From NCBI GenBank assembly GCA_032629725.1, contig JAFEVB010000037.1, positions 372,001 to 436,000 on the forward strand: a stretch of 64,000 nucleotides of DNA. The letters are read 5' to 3'. Each line of letters opens with the position of its first letter. Positions within the stretch are counted from its first letter, which is position 1. This stretch comes from Gremmenia infestans (Eukaryota; Ascomycota; Leotiomycetes; Helotiales; Hamatocanthoscyphaceae). Below are positions 22,626-34,200 of this stretch, piece by piece. The position numbers and the translations under genes were made by a program. The notes beneath the pieces were generated by a model that was not told where the DNA came from, ran no database searches, and was given only the letters and a program-made list of their open reading frames with translations.

Positions 22626-24178
22626 ATGGAGGGTCTGCAAGCCATCAAGTATGTGAGGGGCAAACTCGAAGTCCTGGATCAATTGAAGCTGCCGCACGAG
22701 TTTGTCTACGAGAATGTGACGACCTGCGAGGAGGCTTTTGATTGTATAAAAGCAATGCGTGTGAGAGGTACATCTCAAGGTCTGCCGTGAGGACAAGTGA
22801 AGCAGCTAAGATGATGGACCAGGTGCCCCCGCCATTGCCATCGTCGCTGCCCTTGCACTGGCTGTGGAGTTGGAGCATACGAAAGACGGTTAGTGAATTG
22901 ATGGCTCATAACTTACTATTGCATATGCTGATATGTCTAGATGCCCAATGCAAAGAAGAAACTGCTACATATATCAACAAGCGCCTCGATTATCTCATGG
23001 GAAGTCGACCAACGGCCGTAGATCTCTCGAACGCCATCAAACTTCTCAAATCGAAGACCGAAGAAGCTGTCTCGGTTTCCAGTACGTCGGATCAGGCAGT
23101 TGCGTGTGCTGATGTACGTTTGTGCTACATCGAGACGGCCGAGAAGATATTGGCAGATGATTTTGATACAAACTTATCAATTGGGAGATATGGTGCTGAG
23201 TATCTGCGCCGGCAAGAAATGCCCATTCTTAAACCTGTAGATGAAGCCGAGGAGTTTAGGTACTTCACAACAAGCCCACCTGGTACTCAAGGGGCGCCAG
23301 ACATGAAATATAGAAAGTTGAGCGTCTTGACACACTGCAACACTGGGTATGTACACGGAAATGCATCTTTCTCAAGCTGTTTTCGAACATGGGAGTTTGA
23401 ACTATGCGTGATTCTCTCATGAATTCCACTGATGACCATAAATAGATCTCTCGCAACATCAGGCCACGGCACAGCATTAGGTATCATCCGCAGCCTACAC
23501 AAAATGAACTACCTCGAGCACGCCTATTGCACCGAGACCCGTCCCTACAACCAAGGATCGCGCCTCACAGCCTTCGAACTGACCTTTGAAAAAATCCCTG
23601 CAACACTAATCACTGACTCCATGGCCGGCGCCCTCTTCTCCCGCATGAAGAACGAGAAAAACATCTCGGCCGTCATCGTGGGCGCAGACAGAGTGGCCCG
23701 TAATGGAGACACAGCCAACAAGATCGGCACTTACACTCTCGCCGTCCTAGCAAAATACCACGGCATAAAATTTGTCGTCGCGGCTCCCACGACCAGCATA
23801 GACCTATCTACGGAATCTGGCGCCAAAATCAAGATCGAGGACCGGGCCAAGAGCGAACTTACCCAGATCACCGGTGCGATCGTGAACAAAGACGGCACGG
23901 TGGATACGAGCAAGAATGCGCGAGTAGCGATTGCAGATCAAACGATCGATGTCTGGAATCCATCGTTCGACGTCACGCCTCATGAATTGATCGATGCTAT
24001 TATCACCGAGAAGGGCGAGGTGCTGCGGAATTCAAAGGGCGAATTTCACTTCAAGGATATTATTCCTGAGCGGTGGAGAAGAGATGTGCCGAATGGGAGT
24101 GATGCTGAGACAAATGGATCATCTGCTGTTCCTCGGACGCCTAGTGAGGAGGGTACTCAGTTTGCTATGGAAGTTTAG
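22626..24178 (+). CDS. MRI1: Methylthioribose-1-phosphate isomerase (MtnA/Mri1)
   Basis: Exons 22626-22767, 22823-22888, 22941-23346 and 23446-24178 give 448 aa. The enzyme isomerises 5-methylthioribose-1-phosphate to the ribulose form in methionine salvage. Spliced, it reads KAMRVRGAPAIAIVAALALA, then GSRPTAVDLSNAIKLL, THCNTGSLATSGHGTALGII, YCTETRPYNQGSRLTAFEL and VGADRVARNGDTANKIGTY. Cys202 (THCNTG) and Asp287 (GADR) correspond to the catalytic pair. An insertion of about 50 residues (near TNLSIGRYGAEYLRRQE) precedes the Cys motif, as in other fungal Mri1. The relationship to eIF2B alpha subunits is excluded by the GADRVARNGDT and TETRPYNQG combination. The C-terminal 35 residues after IPERW are poorly conserved and look disordered. 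Product feeds MDE1, also in this window. Confidence 0.95.
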
Positions 24179-25328
24179 AGGTACGAAATAGACGACATGA
24201 AAAAAAAATTGAAAAACCAGGATATCTTGATGAGGAAAATGGGGATGGAGTTCTTGTTTATAATAGGCTTGATGGTTGGTCGACTACAAAGGGGATATAC
24301 ATGGATAAAAAAGAAGTAATCATTCTTCACTAACTTGAATAATGTCATCTACTCGCGCGCGGCCAGATTACTAGATTTCAACCCTGTCCCATATATCTCA
24401 GAAGATTTTTTCCCAGCTCAAACAAGGACATAGAAAAAGTGTGTGCATAACCTGCAGTCGAGAGAACAAACAGGTCAAATACAATCCATCCATCCATATA
24501 TATGCAGCTTCATACCTTAATTCCACCCCCTCAATTCCTGAAACCCGTTTGTATGGAATATTCTCAGTATCTAGTCAACAACAAACGTATCCTTACTCAC
24601 TCACTCACATACTTACCCCTTTAGCTAGCTAGCTCATTCATTCATACATCCACCAGCCCGGCTCAGCCCAGCCCCCTTCCATCCATCCCTTTTGAATCGA
24701 GCATAGACATCTATCCATCCATACACCACTAGATCAGTACCAGAATCCAGATATAAAAAGAAGAAAAAAAATCAGAACATGTCATGAGTAAAAATCTAAG
24801 AAGTCCTGGGATACAGTAACTGGCCTCGAGGAATAAACAGAGATACAGTAGGACCCGAAAGGACATGATTTAGATACTGTAAACCAGGTGTTTGTATAGA
24901 AAAATAGGGGTGACGAAATGGATTTAGACCTACAGGTGGGCTTGTGAGGCTAGGCTAGACTTGAAGCGCACTGCGAGATTTCCGTGAGAGGGAAGCAAGT
25001 AGTAGCCGTTGGATCCTGTGCAAGTTTGCAAAGGAAACTCGCATTATTTCCCTTTCTGAAATCTAGTTGACCTCCTAATTCGGGACCTTCGGGGTACGTT
25101 TAGCGAGACTGAGAGGGGAGAAGATGGATCTGAAGGATTTTCGTGTATATTAGTTAGACGCGGAGACGTGGTTATAGTTTAGTTATTTATGAATTTTTGA
25201 ATGCGGATTGAGTCATCAATAATCTTATGGGTGCGGTTTATCATTTACCGTTGTTTATTATGCTCGGAACGCGCTAATAATTTAAGTGAACAATTCTATC
25301 TCAAAACATGCTTCCTCTTAAGAGGTAA
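24179..25328. other. Convergent intergenic region MRI1 / SEC53
   Basis: About 1.15 kb between two gene ends. It contains CATC/CATT-rich simple sequence (about 24485-24500 and 24635-24725). The short open frames show no recognisable protein. Confidence 0.5.
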
Positions 25329-26258
25329 TCACAGGTCGAAGAGTTTCTTCACCTGTTCATATGTGTCCTCGGGATTCTTGACCGAATGACCAATAGTCCT
25401 TGGGTCCGAGTAGATCTCGTAGTCATTACCCCCCTTGTATGTCTTGTCACCAAAGAAGTGGACAGTCGTATATTCTATTCCATCCGATTTCTTGGCCTCG
25501 GCCTCGAGATGTGTCAGGCAGTACCGCTTATCCCAGCCATCCGGGAAAACATCGAATGAGATTTGGCCTCCAATGGAATATCTATTCCATTCCCAATCAG
25601 CAACTATATCCCAACACTAGGGTTAGTGAGGGACGGTAACTTACGTCAACCCCAAATCCGCAAACTTCTCCCTCAAAATCCCCACAAACGTCTCGCGGAC
25701 CTTATGCACATCATCATACGCATTGAACTCGTTCCTCTCCGCCACACTCGCATTCCTCCCAATGGGACTAACATTAATCATGCCATTCCGGAACTCCACA
25801 AAGGTGCCCCTCTTGATGGGGATATCCAGATCCGCCACGTAATGCAAGATGAACTTGACGAGCTTCTTGTAATTCTCCTCGCCTACCATCTTGATGAACG
25901 AGTGCGACGCGAGCGGCGCGCCCAGCTTGTAGGCCGTGAGCCCGTTTTCCGAGAAGCAGAAGTCGAACATGGTGGTGACGGGGATGGCGGCGCTGCCCAG
26001 CTGTTCCTGCTGCTTGGCTAGGTCGGAGCCGCCGACAAATCCGATGGCGACTTTGTGGCGGAGAGCGGAGAGCAGTGCGAGCATCTCCGGCGTGGCTGTC
26101 TGGTCTTGCTGTTAGGGTTCTGTGCTTGGATATGCTCTGTTTCTTCTTTTGCTTACACGCCGGGGGATTGTTAGGGTATCGTCTACATCGAAGAGCACGA
26201 TTGTGTTTTTGATGGGACGCTGGTCGAGCGGCGGGTACACGAATGCTGCTTCGGTCAT
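25329..26258 (-). CDS. SEC53: Phosphomannomutase (PMM/Sec53)
   Basis: Three exons on the minus strand, 26258-26157, 26099-25645 and 25581-25329, give 269 aa. PMM converts mannose-6-phosphate to mannose-1-phosphate for GDP-mannose, dolichol-linked glycans, GPI anchors and O-mannosylation; it is cytosolic. The HAD motif I reads FDVDDTLT (residues 23-30) with Asp24 and Asp26 as nucleophile and acid/base. The rest fits the family: VGGSDLAKQQEQLG, FSENGLTAYKLG, VEFRNGMINVSPIGR, SIGGQISFDVFPDGWDKRYC and HFFGDKTYKGGNDYEIYSD. Eukaryotic PMMs usually have FDVDGTLT; the Gly-to-Asp change at residue 27 is noted separately. The acceptor of the second exon could also lie nine bases further upstream, adding three residues. 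Near-usual length. Confident. Confidence 0.95.
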
Positions 26259-27013
26259 GTTGGCGATTGTGGAGGATATACCGTCTGCGGTGGGCGTTGA
26301 TGAGAGGGAGGAATCAAAAGTTGAGAAAGATCTGTGGTGGGGGGTGGTGGGGTTTGGTGAGGGGTCGTACCTGCGCTTGTAGGGTTTTAAAAGCGTGGTG
26401 GTGCTTACTTAAAGTGCTTAGCGTGATAGCTCGACCACCTCCTCCAGTCCACTTACAAGGTTGAACATAAGTAACTATACTCACTCATAACTATCTATCC
26501 GTTGTCTTTTTTGCACGTTTCATTTTGGTTGGATTAAGAAGCTTACAATACTAAAAGAGTTAAACTATTCTGCGTTTACTTACGTCCAAATCAACGACTA
26601 CTCAGTACCTATATTTGGATCTCGATTCCAGACATCCTTGCGACATGAACGGCCCATAAAACATTCCCGAGTCTTACAAGGATCTGATGCTCATATATCG
26701 TTATGCTTGCCTTTATAAGTAAGTCCTAGGCAACTTCTGATATAGCTATAGAGTCTTTTGATTGGGAGAACAAAATGCACGTCAGGTATGAGGCAATCAG
26801 ATCTATTCTTCGATACTCGGGTATTTCCCAAGTTTTGATTTCCGACTTAAACAATATTTATCGCAGCTAAACTTCCAGTCGTTGTAAAGAGAGGCCAGCC
26901 TTCCGGGGATCATCTTTTAATAACAAATTCCAAATTTCCGTCCCCAAAGCAAGTAGAGCTCTTGATGTAAGCAGTTGCTATACCAGCAATCAATACTACC
27001 CAGATTAAGCGCC
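26259..27013. promoter_or_regulatory. Region upstream of SEC53, downstream of MFS gene
   Basis: About 0.75 kb: the SEC53 promoter near 26259-26500 and the 3' flank of the transporter gene. No gene recognised. Confidence 0.45.
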
Positions 27014-29197
27014 TCATCTTAAATTGCACATCTTCAGGATATCATGCCGATGGAAGAAGCTCCGATTACGTTTCCCGAGCAAATCTATAACATCATGTTA
27101 GAACTCGTTAAGCATTTACAACTTTCAGCGAAACTTACACATGGGGATGCTGAGCAAACAGATGAGGACCTGAACGCTGGCGACCCACATGACCACCTTG
27201 AATGCGCCCGCTTTAACAAGCCAGTCGTAGCCTGACGAGGTGATTCCGAAGGCGAAAAAGTTCTATCTTTGTGTTAGTGGAAAGGGGATGACGGAGTAGG
27301 GAGACGAACTTTAAACATGATAGTGCATGTGAAGGCTTCAATTGTGATGTCGCCTAGACGGAATTAGCTTTTGACCTTGGGATGGAGATTGATAGACTCA
27401 CGGTGGGCATCGACAATGTACAATGAGGCACTCACAGTACCCATGATCATTCCAGCCTATACAAATAAATGTCAGCACTGCTTCTTCAAACCTGGTCGCA
27501 GATTGCATAACTCACAACCTGCAACCCGAATGCAAAGATTGGTAACATCCAGGAATAGTCTATGAGGTTTGCTGTAGTGACTGCAAAGAGGTACAATCCA
27601 GTGCATCCGAAGACAAGCTGTGGGATTACGAGTATGATTCTGAATTCAGGTTCGTAAACACCGTTATTCTTCCGAGTTAGGTACTTGGCACTCCAGTCCG
27701 CAAACACTCCAGCGAAGACAAAGCCCAGGATAGCGCCAATGAACGCTCCCGCGTAGGCATATCCTGTTTGGACCTCGTTTCAGAAGAGAGGTGGCCCAAG
27801 GAAGACAGCAGCGATTATTATGCCAATAAAGACCGTCCAGCCTATCATGGTAGCTTGAGTCAGGCAGGCCCAGAATACGGCTGGGTGGGTGAACAGAGGG
27901 AAGGGTCTGAAGACAAGTTTCCAGAAGCTCTCGTCTGAAACTCTGCCATTTAAAGGCATGAGTTTTTGTCTGAAAGTTTTGATTTTTGTATCGGCATCAG
28001 GGAAATGAAGTTCTGGATTATTGGCCTCGGAATGAACGCTGTTCTTCTCTATAGAAGTTTCCTCACTTGAATACAAGCGGATAGCATCCGAGGACGCTAA
28101 ATCTGTATTGAGGTACTCGGCACGACGGAAGGCGGTTTCGGGAACGTAGAAAAAGACGAGAGGTAAGCAGAAACCAGTGAAGATAGAAACGAAATAGAAT
28201 GACCTGTGAGGGATGGAAATTAGCTATGATTCTCGGCAAGGTGTGATTAGTTCACGAGTCGTGAGGCTTCTCAAGGAATTCAGCGTTGAAAGTTGCATGA
28301 AAACCTCTCACGCCTCTCGAAACATGCCAGGGTAGGAAAGACATTGACTTGCCATTCCCATCCTAAGGTGTGGGTGATCTTTCCAACAACGACAGGGGTG
28401 AAGAATGCACCTCCAAAGACAGCGAGGTTGGCCAGTGCCATACGCTTGCCGCGCTCCTAAGTAAAATATTAGTATGTAGCAGAAGCAAGAACTGGAATTG
28501 CATCTTGACTTACATGAACAAAGTATAGATCTCCAACCGCAGCGTTGACGAGTATCTCAAACGGAGCACATCCCATTCCCTGGAAAAACCTGGCCCAAAC
28601 CAGCGATCCATAATTTTTCCCCTGTGCTGTGGCACCCGCCCATGCAGTAGAGAAGACTATAATCACAGTTCCCAATAAGAACAGATGGCGCTTTCCCCAT
28701 ATCCTAGCAGAAGGGACACAAAATGCAACTACAACGCCCGTTCCGAGGAGAAAGTACCCCGTAAGAGCCGCAATCTTTGCGAAAGAAAGCCCGAAGTCTA
28801 ACGATAGGGTTATAGTATTAGTGGAGAGAATCGAGCTACAGCTGGTCGCGAATATCGAGACGAGAGCAAGGATGAAGAGGATGGTATCACGCTTCCACAA
28901 GGGCCAATTCTGTAGCACAAGCTAGTCAATAGGTATCTATACCAACTAAGAGTTGGCCCTACAAGTGGATCATTGGGATCATCCGAAGGTTGAGGAACCA
29001 AGATGATACGAATTGGGCCGGAAGTGTCACACTTCAAGCCCGCGGCAGCTGAGTCATCCGCAATTTGGGGTCTGTCAGGGTTGTCGAAGTACTTCGAGGT
29101 TCCTAGACGTTGTCAATGAAAGATCTCCAGCTTCCATCTTATTCAACTCACCAGGGACATGCTCTAGCGTCTTGGGCTCTAAGATCCATAGACCCAT
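27014..29197 (-). pseudogene. MFS transporter gene with one in-frame TGA
   Basis: Nine exons on the minus strand: 29197-29152, 29102-28963, 28909-28514, 28456-28353, 28203-27516, 27456-27402, 27353-27310, 27262-27139 and 27084-27014. They join in phase to 556 codons. The N-terminus (MGLWILEPKTLEHVPGTSKY, VPQPSDDPNDPLNWPLWKRD) and the body (LVWARFFQGMGCAPFEILV, GDLYFVHERGKRMALANL, YEPEFRIILVIPQLVFG) fit 12-TM major facilitator transporters of fungi near the HOL1-like group. Codon 370 (27780-27782) is TGA, within PPLF*NEVQTGYAYAGAF. Both sides of the stop are otherwise intact through a conserved C-terminus (GKRNRSFFHRHDILKMC). As read, the product would end after about seven membrane segments. 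Intron 4 appears to be GC-AG. Substrate unknown. Called a pseudogene, but a single base error or a strain-specific allele would explain it equally. Confidence 0.8.
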
Positions 29198-30630
29198 CTT
29201 GTCAGTTTGCTAAAGGCAGGAGCCGTTCCACCGGTCTACAGGAATATTAGGAAAGTACGTAAAAGTGGTATTTTTGAGTGTGAGCGCTCTCAATAAGAAT
29301 TTTAGAACAATATGAGCGAGAACGAGATCGTATTGAAGCGACCAAAGGTTGTTTCGAGGTTGAAAGACGAAGTTGCTCCTTTGATATGGCTTTCTTTGGG
29401 ACGGTTTTGACAAGTGAGTTCGAGAATACCCCACTTAACCCCTCCAAATCTGCACTTACCTCAAGGAAATATGGTATCAATGGTGTACGAAGCTGGTACG
29501 TTTACCATACGACAGTTCTTCCATTCATTCTGAAGAAATGCACCCGTAACCGTGAGGTTCATACCTTTGTATTAACGGTAACGAGCTGGAATTACAAGGG
29601 GATAACGCACTAACCCTTGCGTTAGTCTAGGATTTATATGAAACGCTATCCAAAGTCTTCACTTGAACAATTTCTCAAACGCCACGTAAGGGATACAGAG
29701 TTACAGAAAGTCAGACATCAACCTGCAAGGATCCACAGAACTTTAACATTAATTGGGGTAACTCGAACAAAGTGACATCTGAAAAACCGAAGGATACTTG
29801 CCTTCCAAAGGTCGGGATTGGAAGCTGAGCTATGAGCCTTTTGCTTAGAAAGCAACTACACATCGCCAGTGGGTTGATGGGTATTAGCTTTGCGCCTTGC
29901 TTCGTCCTACCATCATTGCACAACCTTTGTAAGATTACTACTTTCCGCATTGGTGGACCAAGGCATACACGGAAGGTTTCCCGCCTAGGTACAAGATACT
30001 CTTGATCGCTTCCGTGACCTGCTGCACAGCGAACATCGTTCGATTGTGTTGTACTTGGGACGGGATGATGCTTACTTCACCATTGCATGTGCTTTTGACA
30101 TTATCACAGGGCATAGTTTCCCAGTCGCCTTTCTTCTGAAGTTTCAAGTATCTGAAAGGGTGGAGTTGTTTTCCCCAGTTGTATCATACAACTTGTATGA
30201 TATTGGGCTAAACTGGTAAATGCATACTTGCATGAGAAGGCAGATTGCCTTCGCAAATTCCACAAAATCGCCAATGAAGATAGTTTAGCTGTAGGCACAG
30301 GCAGAACATCAAGCTCTTCGCGTGCTAGCATTTCCGAGCCTTGTGGTTGCAGAATGTATATTATACGGAGTGATACGAAACCTTATACTATAGAGGTCAG
30401 AGACTTCTGATACGCATGTGTATCCATAGTACGGAATACTGGATCGTCTGATCCAATGTTAGCTGAATGTCTCAGAGATCGAAGATTGGTACAGATGTGG
30501 CTTGGAATACCGTATATCGAATGAACCACCACCCCTCTTTCACAACATTAGGTTGCCTCGTTCTCTCCTGTTTCGCCAAGTCAGACAGTCGATTGAATTG
30601 CTTTTCTAACTACTTCGACACACTAATACA
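29198..30630. other. Intergenic region MFS gene / CFEM gene
   Basis: About 1.4 kb holding the promoters of two divergent genes. A coding-like stretch on the minus strand is listed separately. Nothing else recognised. Confidence 0.4.
29938..30162 (-). other. Possible exon or gene relic of a small Cys-containing protein
   Basis: The minus strand reads RYLKLQKKGDWETMPCDNVK, STCNGEVSIIPSQVQHNR, FAVQQVTEAIKSILYLGG, KPSVYALVHQCGK and stops at 29938. Composition and spaced cysteines look protein-like, resembling the end of a small secreted protein. I could not find an upstream exon with a signal peptide, so this may be a relic or chance. Confidence 0.2.
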
Positions 30631-31250
30631 ATGAGATTCACAACCCTCGCAATTGCTCTCAGTCTAGTAAGCCTTGCTTGTAGCCAAGCTTCACTTCAAG
30701 GTCTTCCTGATTGTGCCGTAAGTCGTTACTGCATTGCCACCTACGCATTCTTTTTGCGCCATCGCATGCTGATACTGATTTGGGCAATGCTTCAGAAAGC
30801 TTGCACCACACAGTCCACAACAGGAACCACTATTGGCGGATGCGCTGCTCTCGATATACCCTGTATCTGCGCAAGCTCCGGCTTTCTGAATAGCGTGAGT
30901 CTTGAACTTTACCTCCCCATAATCTCGCAAGATGCAAGATGCTGACCCTTTTGCTTTATCAGATCGCATGCTGCCTGACTGCCTCATGCAATTCTCAGGA
31001 TCAAGCAACTGCTGTAGCCTTTGCCCAAAACCTCTGCAAGGCATCCGGAGCTACCAGTGTATTGTCCGCTGTGGTTTGTTCAACTTCCAAGCCTACGAGC
31101 GCCGGTAGTCTCACCAGCTCCTCAGCTAGTCCGGCAGTTGCATCGACAACAAGTGCCACGACAACCGCGAAGGGAAATACCGGCGCTCATAACCTGGCTG
31201 GCATTGGCGCTGGAATGGTAGGAGCTTTGGCAGCGGTGGTTTTGGTCTGA
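30631..31250 (+). CDS. CFEM-domain protein, probably GPI-anchored
   Basis: Exons 30631-30717, 30796-30894 and 30963-31250 give 157 aa. Signal peptide MRFTTLAIALSLVSLACSQA is followed by a CFEM domain with the cysteine series LPDCAKACT, IGGCAALDIPCICASSGFLN, IACCLTASCNSQDQ and NLCKASG. A Ser/Thr/Ala-rich stretch (about residues 100-135) leads to a hydrophobic C-terminus (AGIGAGMVGALAAVVLV), the pattern of GPI attachment. CFEM proteins are fungal cell-surface or secreted proteins; some bind heme, others act in host interaction or cell-wall stability. I cannot tell which here. An Asp usually present before the CIC-type cysteine as heme axial ligand is seen in LDIPCICA. Small introns split the domain, as is common in the family. 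Confidence 0.9.
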
Positions 31251-34200
31251 TTCCTGGGGAGGTAGACATGCTAGCATGTACCTGAAGTTTTGTTCGGTTA
31301 GAAAGCAGAAGAGATGATGCAGAATACCACAACTATCAACCTACCTCAGTCTAACGTTGCGAGTTTCCCAATCTTCGTTTTCGTGATTTCAGGTTCAAGG
31401 GATCCCTACCCAGCCCAGGATGTCTCTCTGATGGATGTTCCAGGGAACCGGGATGACCTGGTGGAGAAACCCAGAAATCCAGAATCTTGACTACTGTACT
31501 GAACCCTTGAGTAGGCCTGCAGTAGTGGTACGGATCGTTCGGGTTTCCCTCATTTCATGGTTTCGGACGATCGCGTCTAAATGTTAGCGACGGCAGTCAA
31601 AGAGAGTTTAGGATGCGGATATACCTCTGTACTCAGTACCGTAGCTTAGGGAGAACCTTCTGTACTAGCTTTCGCAGCTCTGAGAGAGTTTCAAGGTAAT
31701 AAATACTGATAACATCCTACAGTACTCGGGATTGATGGGTTTCAAAGGACTAGAAATAAGACATCATCTGCCGGCAATCTCGTCTGCAGGTGGGACCCCG
31801 ACCCCTTGCAGGGTTGCCACAAAGCACAGGACAATCGGTGGCCAAGTTGCACCTTTCCTACTTATAGAATAGAAAATCCCTGCGTAGAACACAGCTTAAA
31901 CTTCGACTACTGATTCCACACTTCCATCAGACGACGACAAGGACATGCGATGATGTGAACTTAACCCAACCCATCACTACTCGTACCTACTCGCAGCGTC
32001 TTTCCTTGAACAACCCCAACCGCACTTGCGCTTGCTCCCGTGGCGTCTGAAACTTGCCGCTTTGGCCTTTGTGGAGGTAGTGGAGTGAGTGGATAGCATT
32101 GTTTAAATTATTAATTCCCTCCCTCTTGCATCTTGACATACCACGTTTTACGAAGTAAAGCTCCATGCAGATTGAGGCAGTTCGAGAGCCGCACGTTCCG
32201 GAAGGTATGTCAAAGCTAGACAGCAGACAGCCTCGACTGGAGTGGCGGCTCTGGCAAATCGAAACGGCTCAAAGAGATTTGCGTTGCGTCCACCTCGAAA
32301 CGACGTCCTAAACTTTGATCTATTGAAGAATGATTGCTTTTGTTTGGCGTATTTGGCAATTTTGGAAGAGTCGACTCGTGTATTGATCCTGCGAATGTAT
32401 GGAGTATTCAGCTCAGCATGGATTGTCTATACACTTTGCAATAGGCTTGTTCACAAGTTTATACACTCTCTCAACATTATCGAACTCTGTTATTTGAAAC
32501 TTGAACAGGGACGCGTAGTGTAGGGGTTGCTTAATTGTATCCTTGATAGAAATAGCACAGACCTTACTTATTTCTAGGGACACTTATTCGCTGTCACGTT
32601 TCTTGAGCGGGCGGGGTACGTGGTACTCCCCGCTTTTCCTTGAGAGTCGGGAGAATCGGTACGGAAAGAGTGGGCAGTGAGCTGAGATAATCAGGAGATA
32701 TCACATATCACAAATCACATATCGTACTTCAATCTTCAGATCACCAACTATTGCATGCAGACTGCAGACTGCAGCCCGATCCGCCACGCGGTTTCTGCCA
32801 AGTAAAGCGCTTGCTTCTGCTGTCCAACGTGGTTATGGTTCTCGCACAGACAGTTACCTTCGTCAGAGAGTAATTACCGTATTCGTAGCATGTAGCAGGG
32901 AACAGGTTAGGGTTGTTACCAAGATGCTATAGGCAGGCAATAACCTTTTTTATAATCATGCCCTCGGCCGCCATGGGTAATACCGGCACATAAGTCGTGT
33001 TTACAGTGCGAAAAAAAGGTTACTATACAATGGAGAAAAGGTTGGCCAAAAGAGGAAGTACACGGTACTCAAGGATACACCCAGTGCCGACCATATATTG
33101 GCCAAGCAGTCGGGCTCTTCCATCACTTGGAAGCAGCCAGCACGTGTACAACCACTTTACCGGGTACAAGGGATATCATCCACGAGGAACCACCAGAACT
33201 TCTTATGGGCTTCTAGCTTGTAAATTTGACAACATCGAATTCGCAGTTGTGTGCCTTTCGCCGTCGCTCGGACCTCCAACTTCATTGGTGGAGTTAGACG
33301 TCAGTCACCCTTCACTTTCGCCTTCAACTTCAATTTACCTTTTATTCATACTTTCACCAATCCTCATGGCTCTACCAGTAGTGTCACCGCATACACGGCC
33401 GAGGCTACAGCTATGTCACCAGTTTTCTTCTTCCTCCTATACGGGCCAATATCTACCACCGGTGTTCTATCCTATCCTATTATCCACGTCCACATCACAC
33501 GCCTTATCGGTAGGGTTACTTGTACACGCAAGGATCTGCTCAAGGTGTCTGGGAACTTGCAAAGTGTCCAGGGCCCAGGGCATGGGGCATGGGTTCCCCG
33601 AAAGGCTGTGGGGGTCTGAAGGTTTCTAAATCTTTCGGATTTTGGCCGCCCCATCGATCGTGCCATCGCGCCGCGGGGATCCGCAAACGTCCAACTGCGT
33701 CTCTGGCACCCGACAGTGCACCCATCCAGCTCTTCTGTTACAGACTGCTGGGCGCCCATAGCTCAGAAATTGCGTCTTGCTCTCTCACATAAGTATTTTG
33801 GAATTTCCCATTATGTTCTTTCAAGGTATTGATTGTGCTACATGTCAAGCAGAGTTTCTTTTCCGGCACTATTTAGCTTCACATAGGAACTTGCCCATCT
33901 TGTTTGTACAACTCCCACCTCGTATCTCTCAAAACTTATATAAGGCATTGTCTCGTGCTCAACTTCCAGACACAACTTCTCAGCAACTCTGTGATCCATC
34001 CAAGTTTCGCATAATACCAAAGTTTGTTCATCTCACCTTTCTGTCTATAAGTGGCATGCTAAAATGAAACCAGACAGACCCGAGAGCTTCTATCACTTAC
34101 CTCGACAACATGTGCGAGTATACGAAAAACTACTATATCTATACTTCCTGCCAGGATCCTGGGGCTCACTTCTTTTCTACTTCGGTTGACGGCAAACGAG

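Noticed and set aside
27770..27806. An intron that would remove the TGA from the MFS gene
   Set aside because: The nearest GT...AG pair would span only about 34 nt and delete conserved residues; no branch site is present.
32997..33629. 210-codon open frame on the plus strand
   Set aside because: No motifs, no plausible start context or exon partners, and overlapping frames on both strands are equally long.
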